Origin: Planctomycetota bacterium
Lineage (GTDB): Bacteria > Planctomycetota > Phycisphaerae > Phycisphaerales > SM1A02
Direction: 5' to 3'
Length of the DNA stretch: 32,966 nucleotides
Assembly: GCA_003671055.1 (NCBI GenBank)
Contig: QWPV01000028.1
Location: forward strand, 1-32,966
Shown: piece by piece, positions 24,657 to 32,727 of the stretch
Numbering within the stretch: position 1 is the first letter of the stretch
Layout of the letters: each line of letters opens with the position of its first letter
Notes under the pieces: model-generated
What the model was told of the DNA's origin: nothing
The model's database searches: none
What the model saw: the letters and a program-made list of their open reading frames with translations, nothing else
Translations under genes and position numbers: made by a program

Positions 24657-26300
24657 TTATCGGGCGAGCAGGCTGGCGCCGGTCATTGCTTCGGGCTTCG
24701 CGATCCCGATGAGGTCGAGCACCGTTGGTGCTAGGTCGGCGAGCCTGCCGACTTTGTGGAGCCTTGCACTTTCTAGTCCCGGCGCCACGACTGAGCATGG
24801 GACCAAGTAGTTCGTGTGGGCGGTGTGCGGGCAAGCGTGGATTGGATCCCACATTTGTTCTGCGTTTCCGTGGTCGGCGGTGATGACGAGACTTCCTCCG
24901 CGAGCGAGCGTCGCCTTCACGATCTCGCCCACGCAGCGGTCGACAACCTCAACCGCGGCGATCGCCGCATCCAACTTTCCCGTGTGCCCGACCATGTCGG
25001 CATTCGCGAAGTTCACGATGATGACGGCTTCGCAGTCAGGCGCGCCGAGGCGGGCGAGCACTGCGTCGCACACACCGAACGCGCTCATCTCTGGCTTGAG
25101 GTCGTACGTCGCGACATCTTTCGGACTCTGCACGATGACGCGAGTCTCGCCGTCGAATGGTTCTTCGCGATAGTCGTTGAAGAAGAATGTGACGTGCGGG
25201 AACTTCTCGGTCTCCGCGCAGCGGAACTGCGTCAAGTTCGCGCGCGCGAGTGTTTCGCCGAGAATCATGTTGAGCTTCGGCGGTTTTCTGAAGACGAGTT
25301 CTACTGGAAGACCAGCCTCGTACTCCGTCATCGTCGCGTAGAAAAGATTCGTCAATCTCGCACCGCGATCGAACCCACCGCCCTGCACCTTCGACCACGC
25401 TGCGTCGTCATACATAAACGCCTTCGTGATCTCGCGCGGTCGATCGCCGCGGAAGTTGAAGAAGATCACACTGTCGCCTGAACGCACACGCGAGTGCGCT
25501 GCATCATGTGCACCAGCAGAAGCAATCGTCGTCGGCAGGATGAACTCATCGCCGCCGCGCGAACTGTCGGTTGGATTCGCGTGATACTGACTCGCAGCAT
25601 GCGCAGCGGAGTCAGCCATTCGAGGCTCGTGCTCCCGACCAACGAGACAGTCATATGCCGCGCGAACGCGATCCCATCGGTGATCGCGATCCATCGCGAA
25701 AAAACGGCCAATCACACTTGCAATGCGGCCAACGCCAGCACAACGGAGATGCGCCTCAAGCACTTCAAAGTAGCGAAGCGACGAGAATGGCGCCGTATCG
25801 CGGCCATCCGTGATCGCGTGCACGAACAAACGCGCTGCATCGATTCCCTCAAGTTTCGCGAGGTCGATCAGCGCCAGTAGATGCGAGAGATCACTGTGGA
25901 CTTGACCGTCTGAGACGAGTCCAAGCAGGTGCACGCGACCACCAGTTGCGCTCGCGTGTGCGAACGCCGCGCGAAGCGTTGGGTTCTTCGCGAACTCACC
26001 TGTGCGAATCGCGCTCGTGATGCGCATGAGTTCTTGGTCGACAATCCTTCCCGCACCGATGTTCTGATGTCCAACTTCGGAGTTCCCCATGACCGGCCCC
26101 TCGGGTCCGACAGGAAGTCCGACATCCTCGCCGCTCGTGCGAAGCAACGTCCTTGGCCAATCGCGCGCGAGCATCGCATCGCACGGGGTCTTCGCGAGTT
26201 TCACTGCGTTGAATGCATCATGTGAAGGATGCGGGTTTTCGCCCCAACCATCACGGATGATGAGCACACATGGAGTCTTCGCCGGACGCATCGCGCACAT
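24657..26300 (-). CDS. gpmI: 2,3-bisphosphoglycerate-independent phosphoglycerate mutase
   Basis: The glycolytic enzyme interconverts 3- and 2-phosphoglycerate with two manganese ions. The product is 547 residues. The N-terminal metal motif IIRDGWGENP contains Asp17, the phosphorylated Ser is Ser74 in GNSEVGHQNIGAGR, and late metal ligands lie in VNFANADMVGHTGK and TADHGNAEQMWD. The usual length is 510-550. I chose the ATG at 26300 (MCAMRPAKTP), with 26291 as an equal alternative. Neither has a visible Shine-Dalgarno, and the frame upstream has no family sequence. It is divergent from yggS with 118 bases between starts. Downstream lies the repeat array before der. Confidence 0.95.
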   Translation of the reverse strand: MCAMRPAKTPCVLIIRDGWGENPHPSHDAFNAVKLAKTPCDAMLARDWPRTLLRTSGEDVGLPVGPEGPVMGNSEVGHQNIGAGRIVDQELMRITSAIRTGEFAKNPTLRAAFAHASATGGRVHLLGLVSDGQVHSDLSHLLALIDLAKLEGIDAARLFVHAITDGRDTAPFSSLRYFEVLEAHLRCAGVGRIASVIGRFFAMDRDHRWDRVRAAYDCLVGREHEPRMADSAAHAASQYHANPTDSSRGGDEFILPTTIASAGAHDAAHSRVRSGDSVIFFNFRGDRPREITKAFMYDDAAWSKVQGGGFDRGARLTNLFYATMTEYEAGLPVELVFRKPPKLNMILGETLARANLTQFRCAETEKFPHVTFFFNDYREEPFDGETRVIVQSPKDVATYDLKPEMSAFGVCDAVLARLGAPDCEAVIIVNFANADMVGHTGKLDAAIAAVEVVDRCVGEIVKATLARGGSLVITADHGNAEQMWDPIHACPHTAHTNYLVPCSVVAPGLESARLHKVGRLADLAPTVLDLIGIAKPEAMTGASLLAR

Positions 26301-26406
26301 GACGCAAGAGTAGCATCGTCTGCCAATGCCAATGCAGTTGGAAGGATTCACTTGTCGCCACGGCGCACTACGACTACTCTGCTCCGAGATGAAATCCACC
26401 GCAACC

Positions 26407-26410
26407 GGAG
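26407..26410 (+). promoter_or_regulatory. Candidate Shine-Dalgarno for yggS
   Basis: GGAG lies eight bases upstream of the ATG at 26419. It favours this start over in-frame ATGs at 26326 and 26389, which lack a similar site at proper spacing. Confidence 0.45.
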
Positions 26411-26418
26411 TGACAGCG

Positions 26419-27276
26419 ATGGACACGGTCGCCAACGACGACGCAGCACAGCCACCTCAACACATTCCGTTGGGTGCCGAGCTTCGCAGTCGTTACGACA
26501 GCGTGATGGATCGCGTCGCGAAAGCCGCCGCTCGAGTCGGTCGTCGTCCCTCCGACATCGTGGTCGTTGCGGTGACAAAATACGCATCGATGGAGCAAGT
26601 GCGCGAGTTGATCGCGTTCGGCCACGAGCACCTCGGCGAGAACCGCGTGCAACAACTCGTTCAGCGCGCTGCGCTTGTCGACGAGCAGATGCTGCGCCGT
26701 CGCGAACGGCCAACCGCTGCTCAAGATGGCTCGACACCAACCGTGCGATGGCATCTCATCGGTACGTTGCAGCGCAACAAAGTGAAGAAGGCAGTTGAGA
26801 TCGCGCGCCTCGTGCACTCGGTGGATTCACTTCGCCTCGCTGAAGAGATTCAAGATTGCTGCCAGAAGCGCACGGAGCCAGTGGATGTGCTTGTTGAAGT
26901 CAATGTGAGTGGCGAACGATCAAAGCATGGCGTCGCTCCTGCAGCGGCTCGTCATGTTGTTGAAATGATCGACACCATGATTCACCTTCGCGCGCGCGGC
27001 CTCATGTGCATGGCACCAGAAGGACAAACTGGAGCGTTGGGCGAAGCTGAAACACGACGCATATTCACACGTTGCCATGAACTCTTCGAAGAAATTTGTA
27101 CTGCTCGCACAGGCATGAGCGCGAACGGATTGCGCTTTGACATTCTCTCCATGGGAATGAGCGACGACTTTGAAATTGCTATTGAATGTGGCGCCAACAT
27201 GGTGCGCATCGGTAGCGCGATCTTCGGCGACCACGCGACACGCGAACTTGAAACTGATTCGCCTGCAAACGACTAA
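26419..27276 (+). CDS. yggS: YggS/PROSC-family PLP homeostasis protein
   Basis: This fold-III PLP protein balances free PLP and keto/amino acid pools. It has no known catalytic activity. The product is about 285 residues from the chosen start. The PLP lysine is Lys54 in VVVAVTKYASMEQVREL. GENRVQQL, VEVNVSGERSKHG, GLMCMAPEG and LSMGMSDDFEIAIECGANMVRIGSAIFG are all family blocks in order. The N-terminus from residue 1 to about 22 is not conserved. Starts at 26326 or 26389 would add 31 or 10 residues. It is followed by a strong intrinsic terminator at 27308-27348. PLP-dependent kynureninase is in the same window, but yggS lies far from it and the link is likely incidental. Confidence 0.94.
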   Translation: MDTVANDDAAQPPQHIPLGAELRSRYDSVMDRVAKAAARVGRRPSDIVVVAVTKYASMEQVRELIAFGHEHLGENRVQQLVQRAALVDEQMLRRRERPTAAQDGSTPTVRWHLIGTLQRNKVKKAVEIARLVHSVDSLRLAEEIQDCCQKRTEPVDVLVEVNVSGERSKHGVAPAAARHVVEMIDTMIHLRARGLMCMAPEGQTGALGEAETRRIFTRCHELFEEICTARTGMSANGLRFDILSMGMSDDFEIAIECGANMVRIGSAIFGDHATRELETDSPAND

Positions 27277-27307
27277 CCGCTTCAGACACCGTTCGATTTT
27301 TTCCTCT

Positions 27308-27348
27308 CACGCGCGCCCGGAACTCCGACCCAGGTGCGCGTGTTTTTT
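27308..27348 (+). terminator. Intrinsic terminator after yggS
   Basis: CACGCGC (27308-27314) pairs with GCGCGTG (27336-27342). Six T residues follow directly (27343-27348). The position 32 bases after the yggS stop and the T tract on the plus strand fit a Rho-independent terminator for yggS. It is the clearest one in the window. Confidence 0.8.
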
Positions 27349-27351
27349 AGC

Positions 27352-27394
27352 GCGAGCGATGAATTCTGCCCCAAGCGGCAAATTCATCGCTCGC
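27352..27394 (+). repeat. Bulged hairpin repeat with CTGCCCCAAGCGGCA core, copy 2
   Basis: GCGAGCGATGAATT (27352-27365) pairs perfectly over 14 bases with AATTCATCGCTCGC (27381-27394). Inside, after one unpaired C at 27366, TGCC pairs with GGCA around CCAAGC. The core matches the minus-strand hairpin at 204-236 over 15 bases, with the same single bulge and loop, while the outer stem bases differ but still pair. It starts four bases after the yggS terminator and ends four bases before the stop of the convergent DUF1579-like gene. It may serve as that gene's 3' hairpin, since it is near-symmetric. Confidence 0.8.
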
Positions 27395-27397
27395 CAT

Positions 27398-27871
27398 TTA
27401 CACGCGCTCGTAAACGCCTTCCATGAATGGCTGCCATGCGATCGCGTCGCCAGAGACTTCCGCTTTGTATCGAATGATGCCTGCCTGACGAAGGTCCCAA
27501 CTTGTGCGCATGAATCCGCCTTGCGTGGCCTGCTGTAACACGAGGAGTCCGTGCTCGAAGGTCCCGATGAATAGCGATGGCGCGCCGCCGAAGGAATCGA
27601 ACCAGTGGAGTTCGTACTGTGACTTCTGCGCGTCGTAGCGAAACACACCGTGTCCGAAGAAACTTGCGATGTCCTCGCGGACTTGCTGGTACTCCTGCAC
27701 CACTGCGAATCCATCGAGCGATCGTGCGTTGTGGATCATGCCAATAGCACTGCCGCCCTTCGGATCCCAGGGGGATGGATGCATTGTTTCCTCGCCCTGC
27801 CAGCGACCGATGAGTGCTTCGAGCGCACGATGCGCATCAGTAGGGTCAAGCATGGCGTATGGACTGCTCAT
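27398..27871 (-). CDS. DUF1579-like protein
   Basis: The product is 157 residues. It begins MSSPYAMLDPTDAHRALEAL, then LIGRWQGEETMHPSPWDPKGG. The 'L.G.W.G.E...PSPWDP' opening, the FFGHGVFRYDAQKSQYELHWFD middle and the MRTSWDLR near the end suggest a small lipocalin-like beta barrel of the DUF1579/THAP4-heme-binding-like type. Function is unknown. The start is supported by GAGGAG at 27878-27883 with a 6-base spacer. The longer open frame to 28039 lacks such a site and has no family-like sequence. It converges on yggS and is divergent from the membrane protein gene, with 96 bases between starts. Confidence 0.8.
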   Translation of the reverse strand: MSSPYAMLDPTDAHRALEALIGRWQGEETMHPSPWDPKGGSAIGMIHNARSLDGFAVVQEYQQVREDIASFFGHGVFRYDAQKSQYELHWFDSFGGAPSLFIGTFEHGLLVLQQATQGGFMRTSWDLRQAGIIRYKAEVSGDAIAWQPFMEGVYERV

Positions 27872-27877
27872 CAAAGA

Positions 27878-27883
27878 CTCCTC
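27878..27883 (-). promoter_or_regulatory. Shine-Dalgarno GAGGAG of the DUF1579-like gene
   Basis: On the minus strand GAGGAG lies six bases before the ATG at 27871. It is among the best ribosome sites in the window and decides this start. Confidence 0.75.
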
Positions 27884-27912
27884 GTGTTGCAGGATAAAGA
27901 CGGCGCAGCGTA

Positions 27913-27961
27913 CTTCAGTCCGAGCGCGGTTGGCTGAATCTTGCAATGATTCACGCTGAAG
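27913..27961. promoter_or_regulatory. Nested inverted repeats in a divergent promoter region
   Basis: TGAATC (27935-27940) and GATTCA (27948-27953) form a perfect 6-base inverted repeat with a 7-base spacer. CTTCAG (27913-27918) and CTGAAG (27956-27961) form an outer pair. They lie between the divergent DUF1579-like and membrane protein genes. The inner pair has operator-like geometry. No promoter hexamers could be assigned with confidence. Confidence 0.3.
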
Positions 27962-27967
27962 CCTGTC

Positions 27968-28675
27968 ATGACTGAGCCAAACAAAAATCACTACGACCTC
28001 GTGCCGGATGAACCTGATGCCGACGCTGCGCGACTTCATGCTGAACGCGTCGAGCGCGCAGTTGAAGCGCAGTCACGCGCGCCCACTCCGATTCCAGCGA
28101 GCGTCGACTCGATTGATGAGGATGCTGACGACACTGACGACGAGGAGTCCAGCCTCAACGCGCCGATCTCTCCGCAGAGCGATGCGCGCACATGGATCAT
28201 CGCCGCACTCTGTGTGATTGGTGTTGTCGTGCTCGCGTGGCTTGCGGGCGCAAGCGGACTTGTGATTCCAGGCGACTCCGCCGACGCAGCGTCCACCGAC
28301 CTTTCCATCATGCAGCGACTCGGTGGAGTGATGCGAACTATTTCCTACGCTGTGCTTTCGACAGCGGGATTCACCTTCGGCATCTGCTGCCTTGCATTCG
28401 TACGACAGCGTCCGCTCGGCGATGTGCTCTCACTCTTTGCAAAGTGCGCGTTGATCTGCGCCGTTGGTCTTCTCACATGGATCGTTCCGTGCGACTTCCG
28501 TGTGCTCAAGCAATTACTCAACAGCGTCGGCCCGCTCGCCATTGCATGCGTGCTTTACATGTTTCTCTTCCGACTTCCACTGAAAGAAGCAATGCTCGCG
28601 GTTGCGTACGCCGTCCTCGGCATGGCGCTGCTCGTCTTCTTTTCTTACGCGGTCGTCTTCAGCATGCGCTTCTAG
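27968..28675 (+). CDS. Membrane protein of unknown function
   Basis: The product is 235 residues. The first 72 are hydrophilic and acidic (SVDSIDEDADDTDDEESS). Five hydrophobic helices follow: IIAALCVIGVVVLAWLAG, ISYAVLSTAGFTFGICCLA, LFAKCALICAVGLLTWIV, SVGPLAIACVLYMFLFRL and AVLGMALLVFFSYAVVF. I recognise no family. The acidic N-terminus is probably cytoplasmic. The start at 27968 is the first ATG in the frame. The 3' end overlaps the convergent NeuD-like gene by 17 bases. Confidence 0.72.
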   Translation: MTEPNKNHYDLVPDEPDADAARLHAERVERAVEAQSRAPTPIPASVDSIDEDADDTDDEESSLNAPISPQSDARTWIIAALCVIGVVVLAWLAGASGLVIPGDSADAASTDLSIMQRLGGVMRTISYAVLSTAGFTFGICCLAFVRQRPLGDVLSLFAKCALICAVGLLTWIVPCDFRVLKQLLNSVGPLAIACVLYMFLFRLPLKEAMLAVAYAVLGMALLVFFSYAVVFSMRF

Positions 28676-29297
28676 CCGGCACGCCGACAACCGTCGCGTC
28701 ATCGACAACATCCTTCGTCACAACCGCGCCTGCACCCACGCGGACCCGTGCACCAATTCGAATACCTGGCAGCACGACAGCGCCAGCACCGATGTGCGTG
28801 AGTGTGCCCACGCACACAGTTCCGCAGAGAATGCTGCCCGGCGAAACATGCACGCCGTCTTCGAGCACGCAATCATGCTCGACGATTGCGCCACTGTTGA
28901 TGATGCATGCCGCGCCAATCGTTGCGCGAGCATTCACGATCGCTCGAGATGCAATGAATGTTCCAGCGCCAAGCGATGCGCTCGTCGACACGACTGCGCT
29001 CGGATCGATGATCGAATCAAACTGCTCCGCGCCGAATGCTGTCAGCCATCGCATACGCAATTCGCCATCGCCCACCGCGGCATGAAGCCTCGCGCCCACA
29101 CGCAGAGCGCCCGCAAGTTTCGCGACCGACACCTCACCGAGCCACACGGCTGCGTGCAACGCGCACAGATCACGCGGCTCTGTGTCCGCTGCGAAGGCAA
29201 TTGAGAATCTCGATGTACGCGTCGCGCAATCGGCAACCACAGCAGCGTGCCCGCCGCCGCCGAGCAAGATGAGTGGAGTACGCGCAGGGGTCGTCAT
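28659..29297 (-). CDS. NeuD-like hexapeptide acyltransferase
   Basis: The product is 212 residues. The N-terminal PglD/NeuD-type region has GGGGHAAVVADC at 13-24, a nucleotide-loop-like motif shared by the family. About ten left-handed beta-helix hexapeptides follow, for example IVNARATIGAACIINSGAIVEHD and VLPGIRIGARVRVGAGAVVTKDV. The ending ATVVGVPAR is typical. Such enzymes acetylate nucleotide- or surface-sugar amines or hydroxyls. The sugar cannot be told, since no glycan cluster is nearby. The start is fixed by an ATGA overlap with the upstream zinc-ribbon membrane protein, suggesting coupled translation. Confidence 0.9.
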   Translation of the reverse strand: MTTPARTPLILLGGGGHAAVVADCATRTSRFSIAFAADTEPRDLCALHAAVWLGEVSVAKLAGALRVGARLHAAVGDGELRMRWLTAFGAEQFDSIIDPSAVVSTSASLGAGTFIASRAIVNARATIGAACIINSGAIVEHDCVLEDGVHVSPGSILCGTVCVGTLTHIGAGAVVLPGIRIGARVRVGAGAVVTKDVVDDATVVGVPARSAC

Positions 29298-29863
29298 GCA
29301 GAGGCTTCCTTGGTTGGCAGTTGCATCGGCAATGCGTCCGCAAGCACCGCAGGGAATGGCTCGAGTTCCTCAGGTCGCGCTTGCTTCATTCGCTCCACCA
29401 CAGCGCGATCCCATGGTCGCATGTAGCGTGCGATGATTGCGCCTGTGAATGTGGCGTGACAGCGGTAGCAGTGCAATCGACGGCGTGCAACGATCAGCGT
29501 GGCGATATCGACAACGAGGAGCAGAATGAGTGCCGCGATCGCGGCAGGATGGTTTGCGAATCCGAGCGCCGCAACGAGCGCACCGATGAACGCGAGAAGA
29601 ATGATGAACGGCGTCACTTGCGGCGTCGACTTGCGCACATACAACTCGTCGCAACCGCAAATCACGCAGCGACGGAGCGCGCCCGCGTCGTCAATCGCTT
29701 CATCCCAACGGAGAAAAACATCGGTGGATTCACCAGGATGTGCAGCACGCGGAAGTGCCACCCGAACAGGTCGCGTCAAAGGGTCGACGTCGATCTGCCC
29801 AAGGCGTCGCCCTGCAAGATTGCGCAGTTCAATCCGCATGCAGAGATGATAGTGTGCGGTCAT
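29294..29863 (-). CDS. Zinc-ribbon membrane protein of unknown function
   Basis: The product is 189 residues. A beta-rich N-terminal part is followed by CVICGCDELYV, then a long hydrophobic region (FIILLAFIGALVAALGFA and IAALILLLVVDIATLIVA) that forms two helices, and CYRCHATF. Two CxxC motifs on either side of the membrane hairpin would lie on the same side and could share one zinc ion. I recognise no family. The ATG at 29863 has AGGAG five bases upstream. ATG at 29839 is possible. It overlaps the NeuD-like gene by ATGA and is divergent from tmk with only 34 bases between starts. Confidence 0.75.
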   Translation of the reverse strand: MTAHYHLCMRIELRNLAGRRLGQIDVDPLTRPVRVALPRAAHPGESTDVFLRWDEAIDDAGALRRCVICGCDELYVRKSTPQVTPFIILLAFIGALVAALGFANHPAAIAALILLLVVDIATLIVARRRLHCYRCHATFTGAIIARYMRPWDRAVVERMKQARPEELEPFPAVLADALPMQLPTKEASA

Positions 29864-29868
29864 CGATT

Positions 29869-29873
29869 CTCCT
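29869..29873 (-). promoter_or_regulatory. Shine-Dalgarno AGGAG of the zinc-ribbon membrane protein
   Basis: On the minus strand AGGAG lies five bases before the ATG at 29863. It favours this start over the open frame's first ATG at 29893. Confidence 0.65.
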
Positions 29874-29897
29874 GCCGCAGATACCTTACGCACTTCG

Positions 29898-30599
29898 ATG
29901 TCGCCTTCGATGCAAGAATCATTTTCATCAACGCCCCCAGCGCCGATTGACTGGGATCGCTATCTCCGTGGGCGATTCATGGTGTTCGATGGACCGGACG
30001 GCTCCGGCAAGAGCACGCAGTTCAGGATGTTTTCGAATTGGGTGAAGGGCAACTGGAACGTTCCTGTCACCGAAGTTCGCGAGCCTGGCGGCACGGAAAT
30101 CGGCGAACAGATTCGCGCGATCTTGCTCGATCCGAAGAACGATCCAATGACGGTGCGTTGCGAGATGTTGCTGTACATGGCGAGCCGCGCGCAGCTTCTT
30201 GAAGAACGCATTCGGCCAGCGCTGACTGCGGGACATCTCGTGCTGAGTGATCGATTCGTGAGTTCAACCCTTGCGTATCAAGGCACCGCAGGCGGCATCG
30301 ATCGCGACGACATCATTCGTGTTGCGAAGGTCGCGGTCGGAGATCTCTGGCCACACAACACCATCATCTTCGATGTCGATGTGCCCACTGCTGCAAAGCG
30401 TTTGAATCCGCTGCTCGATCGCATGGAACAGAAGGGCGCGATTTTTCATGAGCGTGTGCGCCAAGGCTATCTGCAGCAAGCACGCGAGGATCCTGATCGC
30501 GTCACTGTGCTTGATGCAACACAGGATGCGGACGCAGTCTTTGGCGATCTCATCCGTTTCTTGACGCAGCAAGCAACTGTCCACGCACAAGGTCAGTGA
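29898..30599 (+). CDS. tmk: Thymidylate kinase
   Basis: The enzyme phosphorylates dTMP to dTDP. The product is 233 residues. The P-loop GPDGSGKST lies at 32-40, and the family DR motif is in VLSDRFVSSTLAYQGTAGG. The TEVREPGGTEIGEQIR block holds the dTMP-binding Arg. The N-terminus is about 20 residues longer than usual. An ATG at 29910 is an alternative. The last 50 bases overlap the end of gmk on the opposite strand. Tmk and Gmk are both nucleotide monophosphate kinases, and here they converge tail to tail. Confidence 0.95.
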   Translation: MSPSMQESFSSTPPAPIDWDRYLRGRFMVFDGPDGSGKSTQFRMFSNWVKGNWNVPVTEVREPGGTEIGEQIRAILLDPKNDPMTVRCEMLLYMASRAQLLEERIRPALTAGHLVLSDRFVSSTLAYQGTAGGIDRDDIIRVAKVAVGDLWPHNTIIFDVDVPTAAKRLNPLLDRMEQKGAIFHERVRQGYLQQAREDPDRVTVLDATQDADAVFGDLIRFLTQQATVHAQGQ

Positions 30600-31134
30600 G
30601 TTGATCGATGGCGACCTCAAGGTCGTCATTCACCACGAATGCGTCATACACGCCGCTCGTTTGCGCGAAATCGATTTCCTTCTTCGCTTCTTCAAATCGT
30701 CGCTCGATGGCCGCTTCATCTTCGCGACCGCGCGCATGCAATCGTGCGAGCAGCGCGTCTTCGTTCGGAGGAAGAATGAAAACCGCGTACGCGTGCGGAA
30801 TCCGGCGCTTCACATTCTTCGCGCCTTGCACATCGATGTCGAGTGCGATGAGTTTTCCCGCCTTGAGTGCGTCGGTGACTTGGGCAGTCAACGTGCCGTA
30901 CCAGTTGCGACCGAAGACTTGCGCAACTTCGATGAAGCGGTCTTCGTCGACATAGCGCTGGAAGGTCGCCTGATCGACGAAGTGATAGTCCACGTCATCT
31001 CGTTCGCGAGCTGTCCGAGCTCGCGTCGTCGCGCTCACGCTGAACTCGCCACCAAGTCGGCGCACCACCTCATGCACCATCGTGGTTTTCCCAACGCCAC
31101 TCGGCCCTGAGATGACGAAGAGCAAGCCACTCAT
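30550..31134 (-). CDS. gmk: Guanylate kinase
   Basis: The enzyme phosphorylates GMP to GDP. The product is 194 residues. The P-loop GPSGVGKTT lies at 10-18. FSVSATTRARTARERDDVDYHFV contains the GMP-binding Arg and Tyr positions, and IALDIDVQGAKNVKRR and VFILPPNEDALLARL are further family blocks. Its ATG overlaps the stop of the ABC ATPase gene as ATGA, so the two are coupled. The 3' end overlaps tmk by 50 bases. Confidence 0.96.
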   Translation of the reverse strand: MSGLLFVISGPSGVGKTTMVHEVVRRLGGEFSVSATTRARTARERDDVDYHFVDQATFQRYVDEDRFIEVAQVFGRNWYGTLTAQVTDALKAGKLIALDIDVQGAKNVKRRIPHAYAVFILPPNEDALLARLHARGREDEAAIERRFEEAKKEIDFAQTSGVYDAFVVNDDLEVAIDQLTDLVRGQLLAASRNG

Positions 31135-32186
31135 CGCGCTGCTCCTGCGACTTCGAGAATCGGAACAACATCTTCAGCTTCCACGCCAAGCGTGACCACG
31201 CTTCCCACATCGAGAGATTCGCGCGGATTGAGTTCGAAGACCTTCAACGCACCAACGCCATCGACATGCACAACATGCTGCGCAACTTCGCCGAGGTACG
31301 CGCTCGAGACGACGCGTCCGCGCATCGTGTTCGATCCTTCCGATGCGCGAAGTCGAAGTGCTTCTGGTCGCAACGACAGCGTGACGCTCTCCGCATCACA
31401 CGGAATCGAAGAATGCAACGCTACTCCTTGCGCGTTCCAATGAAATGCACCCGTTCGCTTTGCTTCGACGAAGTTTGATTCGCCAAGAAAGTCCGCCACA
31501 AAGCGTGAGCTCGGACGACGATACAGTTCGCGCGGCGCGCCGAGTTGCGCAATCGATCCAGCGTTCAGCACCGCCATCCCATCCGCAAGCGAGAGCGCTT
31601 CCTTCTGATCGTGCGTCACATAGACCGTCGTCACTTTCAACGTATCGACGATGCGACGAATCTCATGACGCATCTCAATGCGCAATTTCGCGTCGAGGTT
31701 GGAGAGCGGCTCGTCAAGCAACAGCACTTGCGGCTCAATGACAACCGCGCGCGCGAGTGCAACGCGCTGCTGCTGACCACCAGAAAGTTCGCCTGGTTTA
31801 CGCGCGGCATACGCCTCCATCCGAACCAACGCGAGCGCCTCTCGCACTCGGCGCTCCTTTTCAGGACGCGCAATCGAACGCACATCGAGACCGAACGCGA
31901 CATTCTCCACGACACTCATGTGCGGCCACAGCGCATAATTCTGAAACACCATGCCTGTGTTGCGTGCGTTCGGCGGAGTCGCCGTCACGTCTGTTTGATC
32001 GAAGAAAATCCGCCCCGCTGTCGGCTCGATGAATCCCGCAATCATGCGCAGCAGCGTGGTTTTCCCACAGCCCGAGGGACCGAGCAGGAAGAACAGCGAG
32101 CCAGAGGGAATCGAAAGCGTGACCCCTGCCACCGCGGCGGTCTGACCATAATGCTTCGTAAGGCCCTCGAGTCGGATCGCAGTCAT
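31131..32186 (-). CDS. ABC transporter ATPase, CUT1/Pot/Fe-type with TOBE domain
   Basis: The product is 351 residues. Walker A GPSGCGKTT is at 36-44, signature LSGGQQQR at 134-141, Walker B VLLLDEP near 154-160 and the switch His at 192 in YVTHDQKEAL. A C-terminal TOBE-like region follows (VTLSLRPEALRLRASEG and GEVAQHVVHVDG). This makes it an importer ATPase of the MalK/PotA/FbpC group (sugars, polyamines, iron or phosphonates). No permease or binding protein is in the window, so the cargo is unknown. The ATG at 32186 (MTAIRLEGLTKHYG) is set by homology. The open frame upstream to 32252 crosses the start of the divergent DUF721 gene. Confidence 0.92.
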   Translation of the reverse strand: MTAIRLEGLTKHYGQTAAVAGVTLSIPSGSLFFLLGPSGCGKTTLLRMIAGFIEPTAGRIFFDQTDVTATPPNARNTGMVFQNYALWPHMSVVENVAFGLDVRSIARPEKERRVREALALVRMEAYAARKPGELSGGQQQRVALARAVVIEPQVLLLDEPLSNLDAKLRIEMRHEIRRIVDTLKVTTVYVTHDQKEALSLADGMAVLNAGSIAQLGAPRELYRRPSSRFVADFLGESNFVEAKRTGAFHWNAQGVALHSSIPCDAESVTLSLRPEALRLRASEGSNTMRGRVVSSAYLGEVAQHVVHVDGVGALKVFELNPRESLDVGSVVTLGVEAEDVVPILEVAGAAR

Positions 32187-32250
32187 GCGCGCACTGTAGG
32201 AAATCGCGCGAAAGTGTGTACCCTCGTTGCACACGAGAGAAACTCCAGTC

Positions 32251-32706
32251 ATGGATCAGCGACAACAGCGAAACTTCGAACAAATGAAAGCCTGGCGCGG
32301 ACCTCGGGTGCGGGATTTGTCGGTCGGCGCGACCATCACAAGCATCGCGAAGTTCGCCACCAAGCGCCAACGCGACCTCGGCGAAGTGCTGACCACATGG
32401 AATGCTCTCTGCCCCGCGAAACTCGCAAGTTCATGCACCGTGGATTCACTCACGGGCGGCATGCTCTCCATCACAGTCACAACCGCAGGCGCAGGCTTCG
32501 AAATCTCCCGAGTCCTCCGCGCCTCACTCGAACGCGAACTCGCAACGCGATTCCCCACACGCATCCGCCGCATCAAAGTATCAATCGGCGAGATTGCGCC
32601 AACCGCGCAACACCCAGCGCGCACGCCAAAGGGCAAAGGCGCAGAGATCATCGAACCGCGCGAAAAAGCCGTCACCCCCGTGGATGAAGTTCTCTACTTC
32701 GATTGA
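32251..32706 (+). CDS. DUF721/DciA-like protein
   Basis: The product is 151 residues. The N-terminus (MDQRQQRNFEQMKAWRG) is followed by a KH-like DUF721 core: VLTTWNALCPAKLASSCTVDSLTGGMLSITV, then SRVLRASLERELATRFP and IRRIKVSIG. DciA proteins with this domain help load the replicative helicase DnaB in bacteria without DnaC. Fit to DciA is plausible but not proven, since the DUF721 family is broad. The ATG at 32251 is used; a TTG at 32227 is in frame. Starts of this gene and the ABC ATPase are 64 bases apart and divergent. Confidence 0.8.
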   Translation: MDQRQQRNFEQMKAWRGPRVRDLSVGATITSIAKFATKRQRDLGEVLTTWNALCPAKLASSCTVDSLTGGMLSITVTTAGAGFEISRVLRASLERELATRFPTRIRRIKVSIGEIAPTAQHPARTPKGKGAEIIEPREKAVTPVDEVLYFD

Positions 32707-32727
32707 AATCAATCCCCGAGCAGTACA

